Below, in pieces: positions 11,290 through 23,500 of a stretch of DNA of 64,000 bases. Both the position numbers and the translations under genes were made by a program. Every line of letters begins with the position of its first letter. Within the stretch, counting starts at the first letter, position 1. This DNA is from Thinopyrum elongatum (lineage: Eukaryota; Streptophyta; Magnoliopsida; Poales; Poaceae): contig CM022302.1 in NCBI GenBank assembly GCA_011799875.1, positions 104,916,730-104,980,729 on the forward strand. Direction: 5' to 3'. Under the pieces are notes generated by a model. That model searched no databases and was not told the origin of the DNA. It saw only the letters and a list, made by a program, of their open reading frames with translations.

Positions 11290-11505
11290 TTGTTCGCGCT
11301 CGCTTGTGTGCTGCTGCTGCGTGTGTGTGTGCACGCGCACACCTGTGTGCTACTGATGCTGTGTGCACTCGCGCGTGTTGCTGTGTGTTTGTGTGTGTGT
11401 GTGCGCGTGTGCTGTTGTGTGTGATGCGTGCGTGTCTGTGCTTGCGTGTGCGCTGCTGCGTGTGCTGCTGCTGCATGTGTGTGTGCGCGTGCGCGTGTGT
11501 GCTAA
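11290..11505. repeat. (TG)n/(CTG)n low-complexity tract
   Basis: About 215 bp of interrupted GTGTGTG and CTGCTGCTG with GCGCGC segments. It opens spurious Cys/Val-rich and His/Arg-rich frames on the two strands. Alternating purine-pyrimidine runs could adopt Z-DNA. Confidence 0.85.
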
Positions 11506-12139
11506 ATAGGGAAGAAAAAGTTTTTCAATGTGAAATAAAAAAAATGAAATTTAAGATAATATTAAATAAGAAATTGTTTCTCGATGTTTTATCGGGTATT
11601 GTTTGTTCAGGAAGTTAGGCCCATCGAACCGTATTAAAAGCTCCTATATATTATCCCCATTTCAGGCCCTTCGGATCCAACCGACCCAAACTCAACTCGG
11701 ACTGCTCAAAGTTCAGTCACATTCCAGAAAGTAATTTTGGCTGAATAAACTCTAAGCTTCTTCAACAATTCAGAGGCAAATTGATTTACCATCCAGTCGG
11801 AACACACGGTTGTTTTGCATCTTACATCATGATATATGCCATGCCGTTCTTTCAGTTTTTCCAGTCCGAGCCACGTCATGCCATGGTAAAAACTTGCTGA
11901 ACCATCAGCCATGTATCATAGCTAATGGACACTCCGTGTGCGGCGCCCCCCTCTCTCTAGTTCAGTTTCTTCTCCGTCCATGTCCATTGTGCTTGGCGAA
12001 GCCCTGCGAAATAGTTTCACCACCACCGTCATCATGCCGTCGTGCTGTCGGAACTCATCTATTACTTCGCCTTTCTTGCTGGACCGAGAAGGCGAGGACG
12101 TCATCGAGCTGAACGTGTGCTGAATGCAGAGGTGCCATG
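11506..12139. other. non-coding spacer
   Basis: No recognisable coding region. Short overlapping open frames at 11810-12123 on both strands have no family resemblance. Confidence 0.35.
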
Positions 12140-12330
12140 CGTTCGGTGCTTGATCGGTAAGGATCGTGAAGGTGTACGACTACATCAACCGCGTTAATAA
12201 ACGCTTACACTTAGCGATCTACAAGGGTATGTAGATATTCTCCCCCTCTTGTAGCTATGCATCTACATGGATAGGTCTTGCGTGTACGTAGAATTTTTTT
12301 TGTTTTTCATGCAATGTTCCCCAACAATAC
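12140..12330 (+). mobile_element. LTR-retrotransposon fragment (3' end of an LTR)
   Basis: The phrases GTACGACTACATCAACCGCG, TAGCTATGCATCTACATGG, GATAGGTCTTGCGTG and the end ATGTTCCCCAACA are characteristic of the 3' end of a common Triticeae LTR, as I remember it. No partner LTR or internal region is present, so it is a truncated relic. Confidence 0.45.
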
Positions 12331-13150
12331 TCTGCCTACCATAGGGACAACAGTTTCTTTGCCATCTGATGGGCTGACCCATAGCAAAAGGCGAGATGGC
12401 CGGAACACGGCAATCGGCAATATGAATTCAAGCTTGCGATAACAACTCGGTGAATCCAGAATCCGCAGAACGCGACACTAGTTGCAGCGTCGGAATGCGT
12501 CTCCAAAGCGAGCTTAATCTACAAAGTTCTGGGTAGTCTCCCCTGCAGATAAAACTATCATAGGATTCAGATTAATATTTTGCAGCATGCCCACATTGTT
12601 ATGCACCCCAAAAGGCAGACGGTGATATACTGATAAGAATCAAGAAGATGTATTGAAATAATGGTATTATGGGTGTTAAAAGGTGACAAAACTGGTACTG
12701 ACCGTGCATACACTTTACAAAGGTCTCAAGCTCTGAGAAGCAAACATCTCTCTGCAAAAAGAATGGAGTTTGCTGACGGTATGCAAAGAATGAGAGACCA
12801 TGACGGTCAGGATCATTCCTCGGCTTTGTTGTGTCATGGATCCGAGAGAGATTGAGGCCCTTCCGACCCCTCCCGACCCAGTGCGGCCACCACCCAACCT
12901 CCCCTCGACTCCCCGTGCATCTCCCTCCTTCCGCCGCCGCCGGCAACGTCGCTGGACGAAGGCCCTGTGGCGTGGCGGCGGCGGACCTCCTCTGGCATCC
13001 CGAGATCTGAGGCGGCGGCTTCTTGACTTGGATCTCCTTGCGACGAGGATGGCGGGCATCGGCGGCCGAGGCGCGATGGGGGTCTTGGCTGCAGCCGGCG
13101 GGATTAGTAGGAGATGGCGGCAGCGGCGGCCGGTGTCATGGGAACGGATC
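12331..13150. other. unassigned flank of the gypsy nest, GC-rich at its end
   Basis: The part 12850-13150 is GC-rich and open in several frames, on plus from 12800 and on minus down to 12599. It may be the 5' end of a former gene into which the Tat-like element inserted at 13150/13151. No protein family recognised. Confidence 0.3.
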
Positions 13151-13717
13151 TGATAGTAGAGGTAGGGGTACGTAGGAGAGGGCAGAGCCTAGCTACGGCG
13201 AGATTGTACACTCGGATTTACGAGTTCAGGCCCCTCTCGGAGGAGGTAACAGCCCTACGTCTCGGTGCCGCGGAGGCTTTGTTTCGATTGGAGTGTTGAG
13301 TTACAGGGGGTGCGAACCCTTGTGCAAGAGGGGAGGGGTGGCTTATATAGAGTCCGCTGACCCCTCGCAGTCCTCAGTTACGTAAGGGTTCAATGAGAGA
13401 ATAAAGGCACGAACGTTACTGGAAACGCCCGTGTTTAATGGTCTTTATAGTGACGGAGTGAATGTCCGACCGTTGCCATCCTGGGGTGGCTCTAGGTCTT
13501 ACGTCCTTCGAGTGAAATCTTGTACTCCGAGTGAATAACGACGGTCGAGTGGAAGTGGGATAACCGAGTGGATCTTCTGTCGAGTGAGTTGCACTCTGTG
13601 ATCATTTCAGTCGGTATCTCCTTTCTAACTTTGTAGGTCTTGGCCTCTTGTGTAGTGTCCTTGGGTAGGGCATGTAGGTTAGGCCTAGGACCCTACCCTA
13701 GGTACATATCATCGTCA
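13151..13717 (-). repeat. 3' LTR of the Tat-like element (567 bp)
   Basis: The right boundary is ATCGTCA, immediately followed by the polypurine tract. The left boundary is placed at TGATAGTAGAGG because LTRs begin TG and end CA. The interior includes a minus-strand TATA box and the phrase CAGGCCCCTCTCGGAGGAGG, typical of Triticeae LTRs. The left limit is less certain than the right because no second LTR is available here. Confidence 0.7.
13343..13349 (-). promoter_or_regulatory. TATA box of the LTR promoter
   Basis: Minus-strand CTATATAAGCC inside the LTR, with a GC-rich leader downstream. Its orientation agrees with the minus-strand pol and fixes the direction of the element. Confidence 0.6.
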
Positions 13718-13731
13718 TTAGCCCCCGAATG
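13718..13731 (-). promoter_or_regulatory. polypurine tract of the Tat-like element
   Basis: Minus-strand CATTCGGGGGCTAA directly abuts the LTR start TGACGATG. This is the plus-strand DNA priming site used in reverse transcription and defines the LTR edge. Confidence 0.7.
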
Positions 13732-14132
13732 GATCGAGGTCCGAGTGAAGAAGGATTGAAGCTGATTTCGACCCGACTCAATGTCTCGGAGACACTTTTT
13801 AGTAGTCTGAAAGTACGCGAGCTGTTAAATCCTCCGTCATTCACCTTGATCGATTCTGGCTTCTTGAGTATCCGAGTGAAACAAATAGCAGAATCATCGA
13901 ACAGACTGGATTTGGATATCTCTGACGCAATCGATTGATTTGCCGGACCCGGATTTTGCGGGTTTCAAAATTTGGAGAAGCGCGCGGGCCGGCTGCAGCG
14001 CGGTAAGCAGGGCAAGTGGGGAGGGACTCCTTGATCTTCGCCCCACCTTTTTCGCCACGTATCAGGCCGGCGTCGGTTGTGGGATGCGCTAAGATTGCGC
14101 TGGCCCATAGGTCAGCCACTTGGACGTGCGGG

Positions 14133-14139
14133 TATAAAA
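14133..14139 (+). promoter_or_regulatory. TATA box for the antisense gene
   Basis: TATAAAA in the context GCGGGTATAAAAGACG, 119 bases before the presumed ATG at 14258 and on the strand opposite to pol. A pyrimidine-rich leader (TCCCCTTTCTTCTCCGTCTC) follows. Confidence 0.6.
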
Positions 14140-15494
14140 GACGATGCGGCCGAGGCTTGTAACAGTGTCCTCCACTTTTCCCCTTTCTTCTCCGTCTCTC
14201 TGCTTCATCCCTCTCAGCGCAGCGCCGCCCCGCTCGCTCCCGCCGACCACCGCGGAGATGGCGAAGGATAAGACGAAGGCATTGGAGCGCGCCAAGAAGG
14301 TGGCCAAGGGGAAGAAGGGGTCAAGCTCGCGGCCCGCTCTGCCGCCAGGCTGGATCCAAGGCGATTGGATCCCTTCGTCGGTCATGGAGGATGATCTCGA
14401 GGGGCTCGTCGCCGATGGCCTGCTGGCCCCCGGGTCTTGGAGGTTGCCGGAGGGGAGACCGAGCCTGCGTCGCGCGACGGCGAGCGGGTTCTTCTTCTTA
14501 CTCATGTGGAGAGAGGTTTCTCCTTGCCTCTGCATCCATTCTTCCGTGATTTCTTGAACTTCTTTGGTGCGCAAATCCACCATTTTCTTCCGAACACCAT
14601 ATCGTATCTTGCTGCCTTTGTTTCAATGTGCGAAAACTTCCTAGGATGCCATCCTCATTGGGGGTTGTTCAAACATATTTTCACTTGTCGATCCCAGTCG
14701 GTTAAGAAAGCCAATCCGAGTGACGCGAAAACCCACGTGATCCAGATGTGTGGGGGTTTAGGTGTCTTGATGAGAGGTAGAAGCGCCTTCCCTTCCATGA
14801 CTTTTCCCGAGTCGGTTAGGGGTTGGCAGTCGACCTGGTTTTACTGCACTAACGTTCCGACTCCTGGTGCGTCGACTGGCCTTCCCCCTTTCTCTCTAGA
14901 GACACTCCGCGCCCCTCGTTCGTTGACCATGGAGGAGGAGGAGAAGGGCGAGGTGGGGATTTTGGTTGAAGCAGTTGTTGAGCTGATCCGGGGTGGAGTG
15001 ACGGGCTTGGATCTGCTGGAGGTGTTCCTTAGTTGACGCATCCAGCCTTTGCAAACGCGCAATCATCCCATGTGGTTGTACTCAGGTGCAGACGACACTG
15101 CTCGGACTCATCCAGAAGAAGTTAGTGAGGATACCATGGCCCAGTGGCTTAGGAGCATCACCGGTGCCCGTGACAATCCACGCGGAGCCAAACGGATTCT
15201 GCCTTTCGATGCCGAGCATCCACTAGGAGAGGTGAGACATAGCTTGTCGAGTGAATTATCTCTGTTTTCAACACACCACTGTATTGGAACCTGGCTGATT
15301 CTGAAATCCGTGTCTTGCAGGCATTCACGAAGATGTACTCGCCCGTGCCGAACATGGAGCAATTCACTGAAGGAGTGGAGAGCGAGGGCGGGAGTGCCGA
15401 TATTGATTATGCTGATAACAGTGAAGACGACAGCGACGACTCTGATGATAGCGAAGAAGTCGAGTCACCACCACGCACTGAGCGTCGTACCAAC

Positions 15495-17087
15495 TGATAC
15501 ATCTCCAACGTATCTATAATTTTTTATTGTTCCATGCTATTATATTATCATTCTTGGATGTTTTACAATCATTTTATAGCAACTTTATATCATTTTTTGG
15601 GACTAACCTATTGACATAGTGCCCAGTGCCAGTTGTTGTTTTTTTGCTTGTTTTTTACTTCGTAGAAAATCAATACCAAACGGAGTCCAAACGCAGCGAA
15701 ACTTTTTGGAGATTTTTTCTGGACCAGAAGACACCTGTTGGGCTAAAGAATTACCAGAGGGGGGCTCCGAGGGGAGCACAACCACCAGGACACGCCTGGT
15801 GGGCCAGGCGCGCCCAGGTGTGTTGTGCCCACCTCGGTGGCCTCCCGCACCGCCTCTTTGCTCTATAAATACCCCAATATTCCAGAAATCCTAGGGGAGT
15901 CGATGAAAATCAATTCCAGCCGCCGCAAGTTCCAGAACCACCAGATCCAATCTAGACACCACCACGGAGGGGTTCATCATCCTCATTGGTGCCTCTCCGA
16001 TGATGCGTGAGTAGTTCATTGTAGACCTACGGGTCCGTAGTTAGTAGCTAGATGGCTTGCCTTCTCTCTTTTGATTCTCAATACAATGGTCTCTTGGAGA
16101 TCTATTTGATGTAACTCTTTTTGCGGTGTGTTTGTTGGGATCCGATGAATTTTGAGTTTATGATCAGATCTATGTTTTTATCCATGAAAGTTATTTGAGT
16201 TTCTTTGATCTCTTATATGCATGATTACTTATAGCCTCGTATTTCTTCTTCGAATCTTTGGTTTAGTTATGCCAACTAAATCGATTTTTCTTGCCATGGG
16301 AAGAGATGCTTTGTGATGGGTTCGATCTTACAGTGCTTGATCCTAGTGATAGAAGGGGAACCGACACGTATGTATCATTGCTATTAAGGATAACAAGATG
16401 AGGTCTATTTCTACATAAATAGATCTTGTCTACATCATGTCATCATTCTTATTGCATTACTCCGTTTCTCCATGAACTTAATACACTAGATGCATGCTGG
16501 ATAGCGGTCGATGTGTGGAGTAATAGTAGTAGATGCAGGCAGAAGTCGGTCTACTAATCTTGGATGTGATGCCTATGTAATGATCATTGCCTGGATATCA
16601 TCATGATTATTTGAAGTTCTATCAATTGCTCAACAGTAATTTGTTTACCCGCCGTATGCTATTTTTCCTGAGAGAAGCCACTAGTGAAATCTACGGCCCC
16701 CGGGTCTCTTCTTTATTATATTTGCCTTCGCGATCTATTTTTATTTGCTTTTATTTTCATATCTGTATTTCCAAAAACCCAAAAATACCTTGCTGCACTT
16801 TATTTTATTTTGCGTTTATTCGAGATCTATTTATCCAATCTATCATATTTTTATCCCGTCAACTAGATAATTTCTGGCACCGCTACCCGAAAGGGATTGA
16901 CAACCCCTTTAACACGTCGGGTTGCAAGTATTTGTTCTTTGTGTGTAGGTACTGTTTACGTAGTGTTGCGTGATTCTCCTACTGGTTCGATAATCTTGGT
17001 CTCATCACTGAGGGAAATACCTACCATCGTTGTGCTGCATCATCCCTTCCTCTTTGGGGAAATACCGACGTAGTTCAAGCCGCATCA
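15495..17087 (+). repeat. 5' LTR of element A
   Basis: Starts TGATACATCTCCAACGTATC and ends CAAGCCGCATCA. It aligns along its full length with 20481-22075; differences are scattered substitutions and small indels. It contains CTCTATAAATACCCC (about 15862), a probable promoter TATA box. Confidence 0.92.
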
Positions 17088-17098
17088 AAAGGAATTTC

Positions 17099-17116
17099 TG
17101 GCGCCGTTGCCGGGGA
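17099..17116 (+). promoter_or_regulatory. primer-binding site of element A (tRNA-Asp type)
   Basis: TGGCGCCGTTGCCGGGGA lies 11 bases after the 5' LTR. It is complementary to the 3' end of plant tRNA-Asp, the usual primer of Athila-type elements. Confidence 0.8.
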
Positions 17117-17294
17117 GACATCACCAACATCTACCAGGTTCCTAATCACAAATCTCATCTCCTTGCAATTTACATTATTTGTCATTTGCCTCTCGTTTTC
17201 ATCTCCCCTACTTCACAAAAATTTGCCGTTTTATTCGCCCTCTTTTTCGTTCACTTTTCTTGTTGGAGTCTTTTGTTTGCTAAGATTTGTCACC

Positions 17295-17990
17295 ATGAGT
17301 GACTTTGGTATGGCAGAAACAGATGATGGCCTAACTCCTAAAATTGGACGATCTGGCAATCTGGATGTTAAAACTTTTGTTTTGGGGCAAGGGAATGTTA
17401 TAGGAAAAGAACGTATCCAAGAATTTTTCAATTGTGTTGGAAGTTTAAGTCTTGATGATGCTCCTATACTTAAAAGGACTAAATCTTATGCAGAAGCTAT
17501 TTCAGCACTAGTTCTAAAACTTGAAAATAAATTTATCCGTACCCATCCTATTTTGCAAAGATTGTTTTTTGAGCTACCGGATCTAAAGAATCCCAAGGCC
17601 AAAAAGTTGGCTACCCTTGTTCTTATGAATGAATTTGATCACATAATAAGGGAAGCTAGGGAATTTTTTGATTTCTATGGTATGAACCGTGAAAAACTGG
17701 TAATAGATGAGATTCTTTATAATAGTGATTATGTGCTAAGACATTTGCTTGGGGATAATCAAATCTTTGATGAGAATCTTAAAAAGGAAGTCCCTATTTT
17801 AGATATAATCCAACAAGTTTTCAATGATGTTAATCAACACTATTCTTGGATTGTTGCCGGAAATCAAAGGGGATATGATGATAAGCAACTTGATAGTGCT
17901 AAAGTCTCTATGGATAAAGTGTTTTATGTTATTTTTACAAAACCTCCTGACAAAAGCACCCCTATGGAAAATAAAGATGACAATACTTGA
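17295..17990 (+). CDS. ORF of non-autonomous element A, function unknown
   Basis: A 231-codon frame begins at ATG 17295 (CACCATGAGTGAC, a good plant start context). The frame is open upstream to 17163, but that part is LTR-leader-like sequence. The protein is hydrophilic and helical, with GRSGNLDVKTFVLGQGNVIG near the start and acidic Lys-rich ends; no gag zinc knuckle, protease or RT motif is seen. Its place after the PBS suggests a gag-like or packaging role, but this is an inference. The frame is intact, unlike most of the nest. Confidence 0.6.
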   Translation: MSDFGMAETDDGLTPKIGRSGNLDVKTFVLGQGNVIGKERIQEFFNCVGSLSLDDAPILKRTKSYAEAISALVLKLENKFIRTHPILQRLFFELPDLKNPKAKKLATLVLMNEFDHIIREAREFFDFYGMNREKLVIDEILYNSDYVLRHLLGDNQIFDENLKKEVPILDIIQQVFNDVNQHYSWIVAGNQRGYDDKQLDSAKVSMDKVFYVIFTKPPDKSTPMENKDDNT

Positions 17991-18028
17991 ATCCTTGCAT
18001 TATGCCTAGCTAAGGGCGTAAAACGATA

Positions 18029-18052
18029 GCGCTTGTTGGGAGGCAACCCAAT
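18029..18052 (+). other. conserved hairpin downstream of the ORF of element A
   Basis: GCGCTTGTTGGGAGGCAACCCAAT can pair TTGGG with CCCAA around a short loop. The same sequence with one change lies at 33504-33526, after the ORF of element B. Possibly an RNA signal for translation, dimerisation or packaging. Confidence 0.5.
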
Positions 18053-18599
18053 GAATAAAATTTATTTTTGTCTTTTTCTTTCTGTTTTTGAGTGTTTGCA
18101 TAATTATTCTGCTATTATGATTGTGTCTTTTGTGTTTTAATTAGTGTTAGTGCCAAGTAAAGCCTTTGGGATAGCTTTGGTGATAGTTGATTTGATCTTG
18201 TTGGAAAACAGAAACTTTTGCGTCTAGAAAAATAATTGTTTAGAATTACAGAAGCGACAAAAAATTCTGAATTTTTTACACAAGATTGATATACAAATTT
18301 CCTCTGTTGTCCTAATTTTTAAGAATTTTTGGAGTACAAAAGTATGAGAAAAATTTGCATCTTTATAAACTATTCTGTTTTTGACAGATTCTGTTTTCTT
18401 TGCATTGTGTGCTTATTTTGATGAATCTATGGTTTGTATTGGAGGGTATAAGCCATGGTAAAGTTAGAATACAGTAGATATAATGCTATAACAAAATTTG
18501 AATTGGTTTTCTACAGTACTTAAAGTAAAGATTGGTTTTCTTATACTAACGGATCTCATGAAGGTTTTGTTGAGTTTTGTGTGATTGAAGTTTTCAAGT

Positions 18600-18745
18600 T
18601 TTGGGTGAGATCACGATGGATGAAGGAATAAGGAGTAAGAAGAGCCTAAGCTTGGGGATGACCATGGCACCCCAAGCCATTATCCAAAGAGAAGCAAGCA
18701 ACTAAGCTTGGGGATGCCCCGAGTGGCATCCCCTCTTTCTTCTAA
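18600..18745 (+). repeat. GGGGATGCCCC palindrome block in element A
   Basis: AGCTTGGGGATG is repeated with following CACCCCAAG and CCCCGAGTGGCATCCCC, giving small stem-forming units. Element B has the same block just before 34180, where BARE inserted. Confidence 0.5.
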
Positions 18746-18889
18746 CGACCATCGGTATTTTACTTGGAGCTATATTTTTATTCGTCACATATCATGAGTT
18801 TTGCTTGGAGCGTCTTGTATGATATGAGTCTTTGCTTATTTTGCTTTTTGTTTTGCATCATGAATCCTTGCTGGACACACCTATTTGAG

Positions 18890-19165
18890 AGAGCCAAAAT
18901 TATGCTATGACTTGTTAGAATTGCTCTCTATGCTTCACTTAAATCTTTATGAGCTATGGAATTGCTCTAGTGCTTCACTTATATCTTTTTGAGCACGGTG
19001 TGCTTTAGTATTTTTGAAGAAATGCTCTCATGCTTCACTTAGATTTATTTGAGAGTTAGTAATTTTTTAAAGAAATTCTCTCTTACTTCACTTAAATTAT
19101 TTTGAGAGAAAAAAAATTTTACGCTCATGTTCTTCACTTAGATTTGTTTGAGCTATCAAAAGAAA
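18890..19165 (+). repeat. CTTCACTTA minisatellite in element A
   Basis: Five or six imperfect units of roughly 45-60 bp contain TGCTTCACTTA.AT.T.TTTGAG, often with GAG...CTC pairs that could fold. Non-coding. Confidence 0.6.
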
Positions 19166-19484
19166 CATATGAAACTAGTCCCAAAGTGATAGATATTCAA
19201 GAGAGATATAATAAAAACTTTCATGAAGATCATTGGACAAAATAAACTTGATTCCTTGTAATAGTTTTGCGATATGATGATATAATATGTGAGTCATGTT
19301 GATGAGTAATTATGCTTTAGTAAGAATATTGATGTTAAGGTTTGTGATTCCCTATGCAAGCACGAAAGTCAATAGTTATGCAATGAAATTACATCCTACT
19401 TGTGGTGCATTGTTCGGTGTTAGTTATGCTTAATGCTCGCTTATGAGATTTTTCGTTTCTTGGTTGGATGCTTCTCAATCTTTT

Positions 19485-19580
19485 GCTAGCCTTCATTTGC
19501 ACCAAGTATGATCACTACTTGTGCATCCAAAATCCTTTAAACCAGTTTTGCCACATGAGTCCACTATACCTACCTATATG
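19485..19580 (+). other. conserved non-coding block shared with element D (copy in A)
   Basis: GCTAGCCTTCATTTGCACCA, then ACTACTTGTGCATCCAAAAT, CCTTTAAACCAGTTTTGCCA and GAGTCCACTATACCTACCTA. The same order and spacing recur at 52233-52330 in element D, which has a different LTR. No ORF is conserved, so a structural or RNA role is likely. Confidence 0.6.
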
Positions 19581-20462
19581 CGGTATTCTTTTGCCGTTCT
19601 AAGCAAATTTGTATGTGCCATCTCTAATTTTCAAAATAAATTTCTCTTTTGTGTGCTCGTACCGCTCATGAAACGGTAGGGGGTGGCTGATATATTTCCA
19701 TGCTAGATGTGTTATTCTCAAGATGAGTGTTTATTCACTTGTCATTGCACGAGAGTATGGCAAAGGTATTAGGAATGCTCAGTCCCGAAATAAAAAATGA
19801 TTTTACTTTATGTTGTCAAATAATAAATTCCTTGGAGCGTGTTGGTATGGAAGGCACCCGTGGATACGGCTAGCCATGGAAAGTGAAAGTATGGTTGAAA
19901 AAGGAATAAACTTTATTTTCTGTTTGGGAACCGCCTATGATATATCTAGCATGGAAAGTATTGGGAACTACTCGATCGTTTTCGTTGACAGGAAAGCATG
20001 TCACCCAAAATGTTTTTATCTCTATCTTTTTCGCTTTGAGCTCTGGCACCTCTACAAATCCCTACTTTTCCTCCACGAAGGGCCTTTCTATTTACTTTAT
20101 GCAATTTTTATTTTTTTTAATTTTGAGTCTCCATCTTCTCTTATAAAGCACCAACTAAGGGGCACTATGATTGTACTTGAGCATTGGGTGTAGCTAATAT
20201 GCGAGTGTGTTTTATGAATGGATCAATGATTGAGCATAATGGGCTAGGGATAACTTGCTTTAGTGTTGATATTTTGAAAGACATGGTTGCTTGTTGATAT
20301 GCTTGAGTATTGAAGTCTTCATGTCAAAACTAGACTATTGCTTTGAATCATATAAAAGTCCAAATGTCCATGCTAAAAGAAAAGAATATGTGATGAACAT
20401 GTTAGGCAGCATTCCACATCAAAAATTCTGTTTTTATCATTTACCTACTCGAGGACGAGCAG

Positions 20463-20480
20463 GAATTAAGCTTGGGATGC
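20463..20480 (+). promoter_or_regulatory. putative polypurine-tract region of element A
   Basis: GAATTAAGCTTGGGATGC lies directly before the 3' LTR TGATACG. It is short and only partly purine, assigned by position. Confidence 0.45.
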
Positions 20481-22075
20481 TGATACGTCTCCAACGTATC
20501 TATAATTTTTGATTGTTCCATGCTGTTATATTATCATTCTTGGATGTTTTACAATCATTTTATAGCAACTTTATATCATTTTTTGGGACTAACCTATTGA
20601 CATAGTGCCCAGTGCCAGTTGTTGTTTTTTGCTTGTTTTTTACTTCACAGGAAATCAATACCAAACGGAGTCCAAACGCAGCGAAACTTTTTGGTGATTT
20701 TTTCTGGACCAGAAGACACAAGTTGGGCCAAGAAAGTACCTGAGGGGGGCTCCGAGGGGAGCACAACCGACCAGGGCGCGCCTGGGGGCCCAGGCGCGCC
20801 CAGGTGGGTTGTGCCCACCTCGGCCACCTCCCGCACCGCCTCTTTGCTCTATAAATACCCCAATATTCCAGAAACCCTAGGGGAGTCGACGAAAATCAAT
20901 TCCAGCCGCCGCAAATTCCAAAAACCACAGATCCAATCTAGACACCATCACGGAGGGGTTCATCATCCTCATTGGTGCCTCTCCGATGATGCGTGAGTAG
21001 TTCATTGTAGACCTACGGGTCCATAGGCAGTAGCTAGATGGCTTCCTCTCTCTCTCTTTTGATTCTCAATACAATGGTCTCTTGGAGATCTATTTGATGT
21101 AACTCTTTTTGCGGTGTGTTTGTTGGGATCCGATGAACTTTGAGTTTATGATCAGATCTATGTTTTTATCCATGAAAGTTATTTGAGTTTCTTTGATCTC
21201 TTATATGCATGATTACTTATAGCCTCGTATTTCTTCTTTGAATCTTTGGTTTAGTTAGGCCAACTAGATCGATTTTTCTTGCCATGGGAAGATGTGCTTT
21301 GTGATGGGTTCGATCTTACGGTGCTTGATCCCAGTGACAGAAGGGGAACCGACACGTATGTATTGTTGCTATTAAGGATAACAAGATGGGGTCTATTTCT
21401 ACATAAATAGATCTTGTCTACATCATTTCATCATTCTTATTGCATTACTCCGTTTCTCCATGAACTTAATACACTAGATGCATGTTGGATAGCGGTCGAT
21501 GTGTGGAGTAATAGTAGTAGATGCAGGCAGGAGTCGGTCTACTAATCTTGGACGTGATGCCTATGTAATGATCATTGCCTGGATATCGTCATGATTATTT
21601 GAAGTTCTATCAATTGCCCAACAGTAATTTGTTTACCCGCCGTATGCTATTTTTCTTGAGAGAAGCCACTAGTGAAATCTACGGCCCCCGGGTCTCTTCT
21701 TTATTATATTTGCCTTCGCGATTTATTTTTATTTGCTTTTATTTTCAGATCTATATTTCCAAAAACCCAAAAATACCTTGCTGCACATTATTTTATTTTG
21801 CATTTATTCGAGATCTATTTATCCAATCTATCATATTTTTATCCAGTCAACTAGACAATTTCTGGCACCGCTACCCGAAAGGGATTGACAACCCCTTTAA
21901 CACGTCGGGTTGCAAGTATTTGTTCTTTGTGTGCATGTACTATTTACGTAGTGTTGTGTGATTCTCCTACTAGTTCGATAACCTTGGTCTCATCACTGAG
22001 GGAAATACCTACCGTCGCTGTGCTGCATCATCCCTTCCTCTTTGGGGAAATACCGACATAGTTCAAGCCGCATCA
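20481..22075 (+). repeat. 3' LTR of element A
   Basis: Partner of 15495-17087, starting TGATACGTCTCCAACGTATC and ending CAAGCCGCATCA, followed by the target duplication CCAAC. Confidence 0.92.
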
Positions 22076-23057
22076 CCAACCAGACTCAAGATCCGGCGGC
22101 TAGCTAGGGCAAGACTGTGGTGTCGAGTGTCAGGACGCAGAAGCGCACTCGGACGCCAACTCCTATTCCGACTGAGAAAACTGCCAAGCAAGCCAAGACT
22201 GTTCCAGCTAAGCCTCGGAAGGCCCTGCCCAGGATAAGGGTTATTGTGCCCATTGCTTCAACGTGAGTGCTTCTTCTTTCACTTTCTATCTTACTGCTGC
22301 AAACCTTCATGTTTTTGTTGACCGAGTGAGAATTGTGCTAGGGCCACTACTTCGGTGACATCAGCTATGCAAGTTGATGAGGAGCACGCGGAGGCAGAAA
22401 CTACGGATATGGCAACTTCTCGGCGAGGTATGTCAAGCTTTCACTCTGTTTCGCTTCAGTGGTTGACTCGACAATTGAATGAGTTGCCATTGTTGAGTGA
22501 TTGCAGTGCCAACAGACGTCATCCATCTAGCTGACGACGATGAAGATGAGCCTCAGAAGGACGCAGGTGACGCAGGCACGACTTCGGCAGCTCCCCGAGG
22601 ACTTGCTCGAAGAGTACCGTCGAGCCGAACACCCCGTGCACCGCCTGCGGCTGCTCCTCAGGAGCCAAGTGGTTCGTCTGGCGTTGGAACCATCACTACT
22701 ACTCCACCATCAACCACTCCGCCTTTGGTGTCGACTCTTCAGGCTTCAGGACCTACTGGCCAACCTCAAGTGCCAATCTTTCCGACTGCACTACCGACTC
22801 CTGTGTTGGCTGTGTTCACTCTGCACCACGTCCCTGAAGACCAGACCAGGGCTAGCAAGGAAGCCATGATTCAAGCCAGTCTTATGATGCAGCGCTTGAA
22901 GGAAGTATATGAAAACAGCAAATTGGCTTATGATTCCAGCACAGCCCTCCAAGCGAATGTCCGACTAAGTGCGATCGTAAGTTGATTTCCGATTGGGTTT
23001 ACTCCGTCTTGAATCTGTACACCCACTGGGTGTTTTCTTTTTACTCTGTAGTTCTTC

Positions 23058-23500
23058 CACTCGAACCGGCCAGGCCGTGCCGAGTGGGAAACTGATCCAG
23101 TGGGGGCATGCTGAGTGCACCCACTAGGTGTAGTCCCCGAGACCGCCGTTGAATGTTTGATTCAGCGGGTGTCTTAGAATATCTTTGGTTGAAGCTCTTC
23201 ACTCGGGTCGGTCGGGCCGCGCCGAGTGGAAAATGGATCCAGTGGGGGCACGCTGAGTGCACCCACTGGGTGTAGTCCCCGAGACCGCCGTCGAATGTCT
23301 GATTCGGCGGGGGTCTGAGAACAAGTTGTTTTCTCTCTCTCTTTTTTGGCACTCGGGTCTGTCGGGCTGCGCCGAGTGGAAATGGATCCAGCGGGGGCAC
23401 GCTGAGTGCACCCACTGGGTGTAGTCCCCAAGACCACCGTCGAATGTTTGATTCGGCGGGGGTCTTAGAATATGTTTGGTAGTAGCAATGTGGATTTGCT
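23058..23500 (+). repeat. three tandem units (about 145-150 bp) in intron 4 of the antisense gene
   Basis: Units start CACTCG at 23058, 23200 and 23350 and each contain GGATCCAGTGGGGGCACGCT, GTGTAGTCCCCGAGACCGCC and GTTTGATTCGGCGGG with variants. They lie wholly in the intron 22977-23578, so the reading frame is unaffected. Confidence 0.8.

Larger units (their letters stand above)
15495..22075 (+). mobile_element. element A: complete non-autonomous gypsy-type LTR retrotransposon
   Basis: Two LTRs (15495-17087, 20481-22075) of about 1.6 kb flank an internal region with a tRNA-Asp-type PBS and one ORF but no protease, RT or integrase. The 5-bp target duplication CCAAC is perfect (15490-15494 and 22076-22080). 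It is inserted in exon 2 of the antisense gene. The PBS type and internal motifs tie it to Athila-like gypsy elements, which must supply its enzymes in trans. Confidence 0.92.

Noticed and set aside
11219..11618. Cys/Val-rich and His/Arg-rich frames
   Set aside because: They arise from the TG/CTG microsatellite.
16587..21961. A 128-codon frame present in both LTRs of element A (16587-16973 and 21575-21961)
   Set aside because: It lies inside the LTR and is repeated only because LTRs are. It spans leader sequence with no domain, so coding is not supported.
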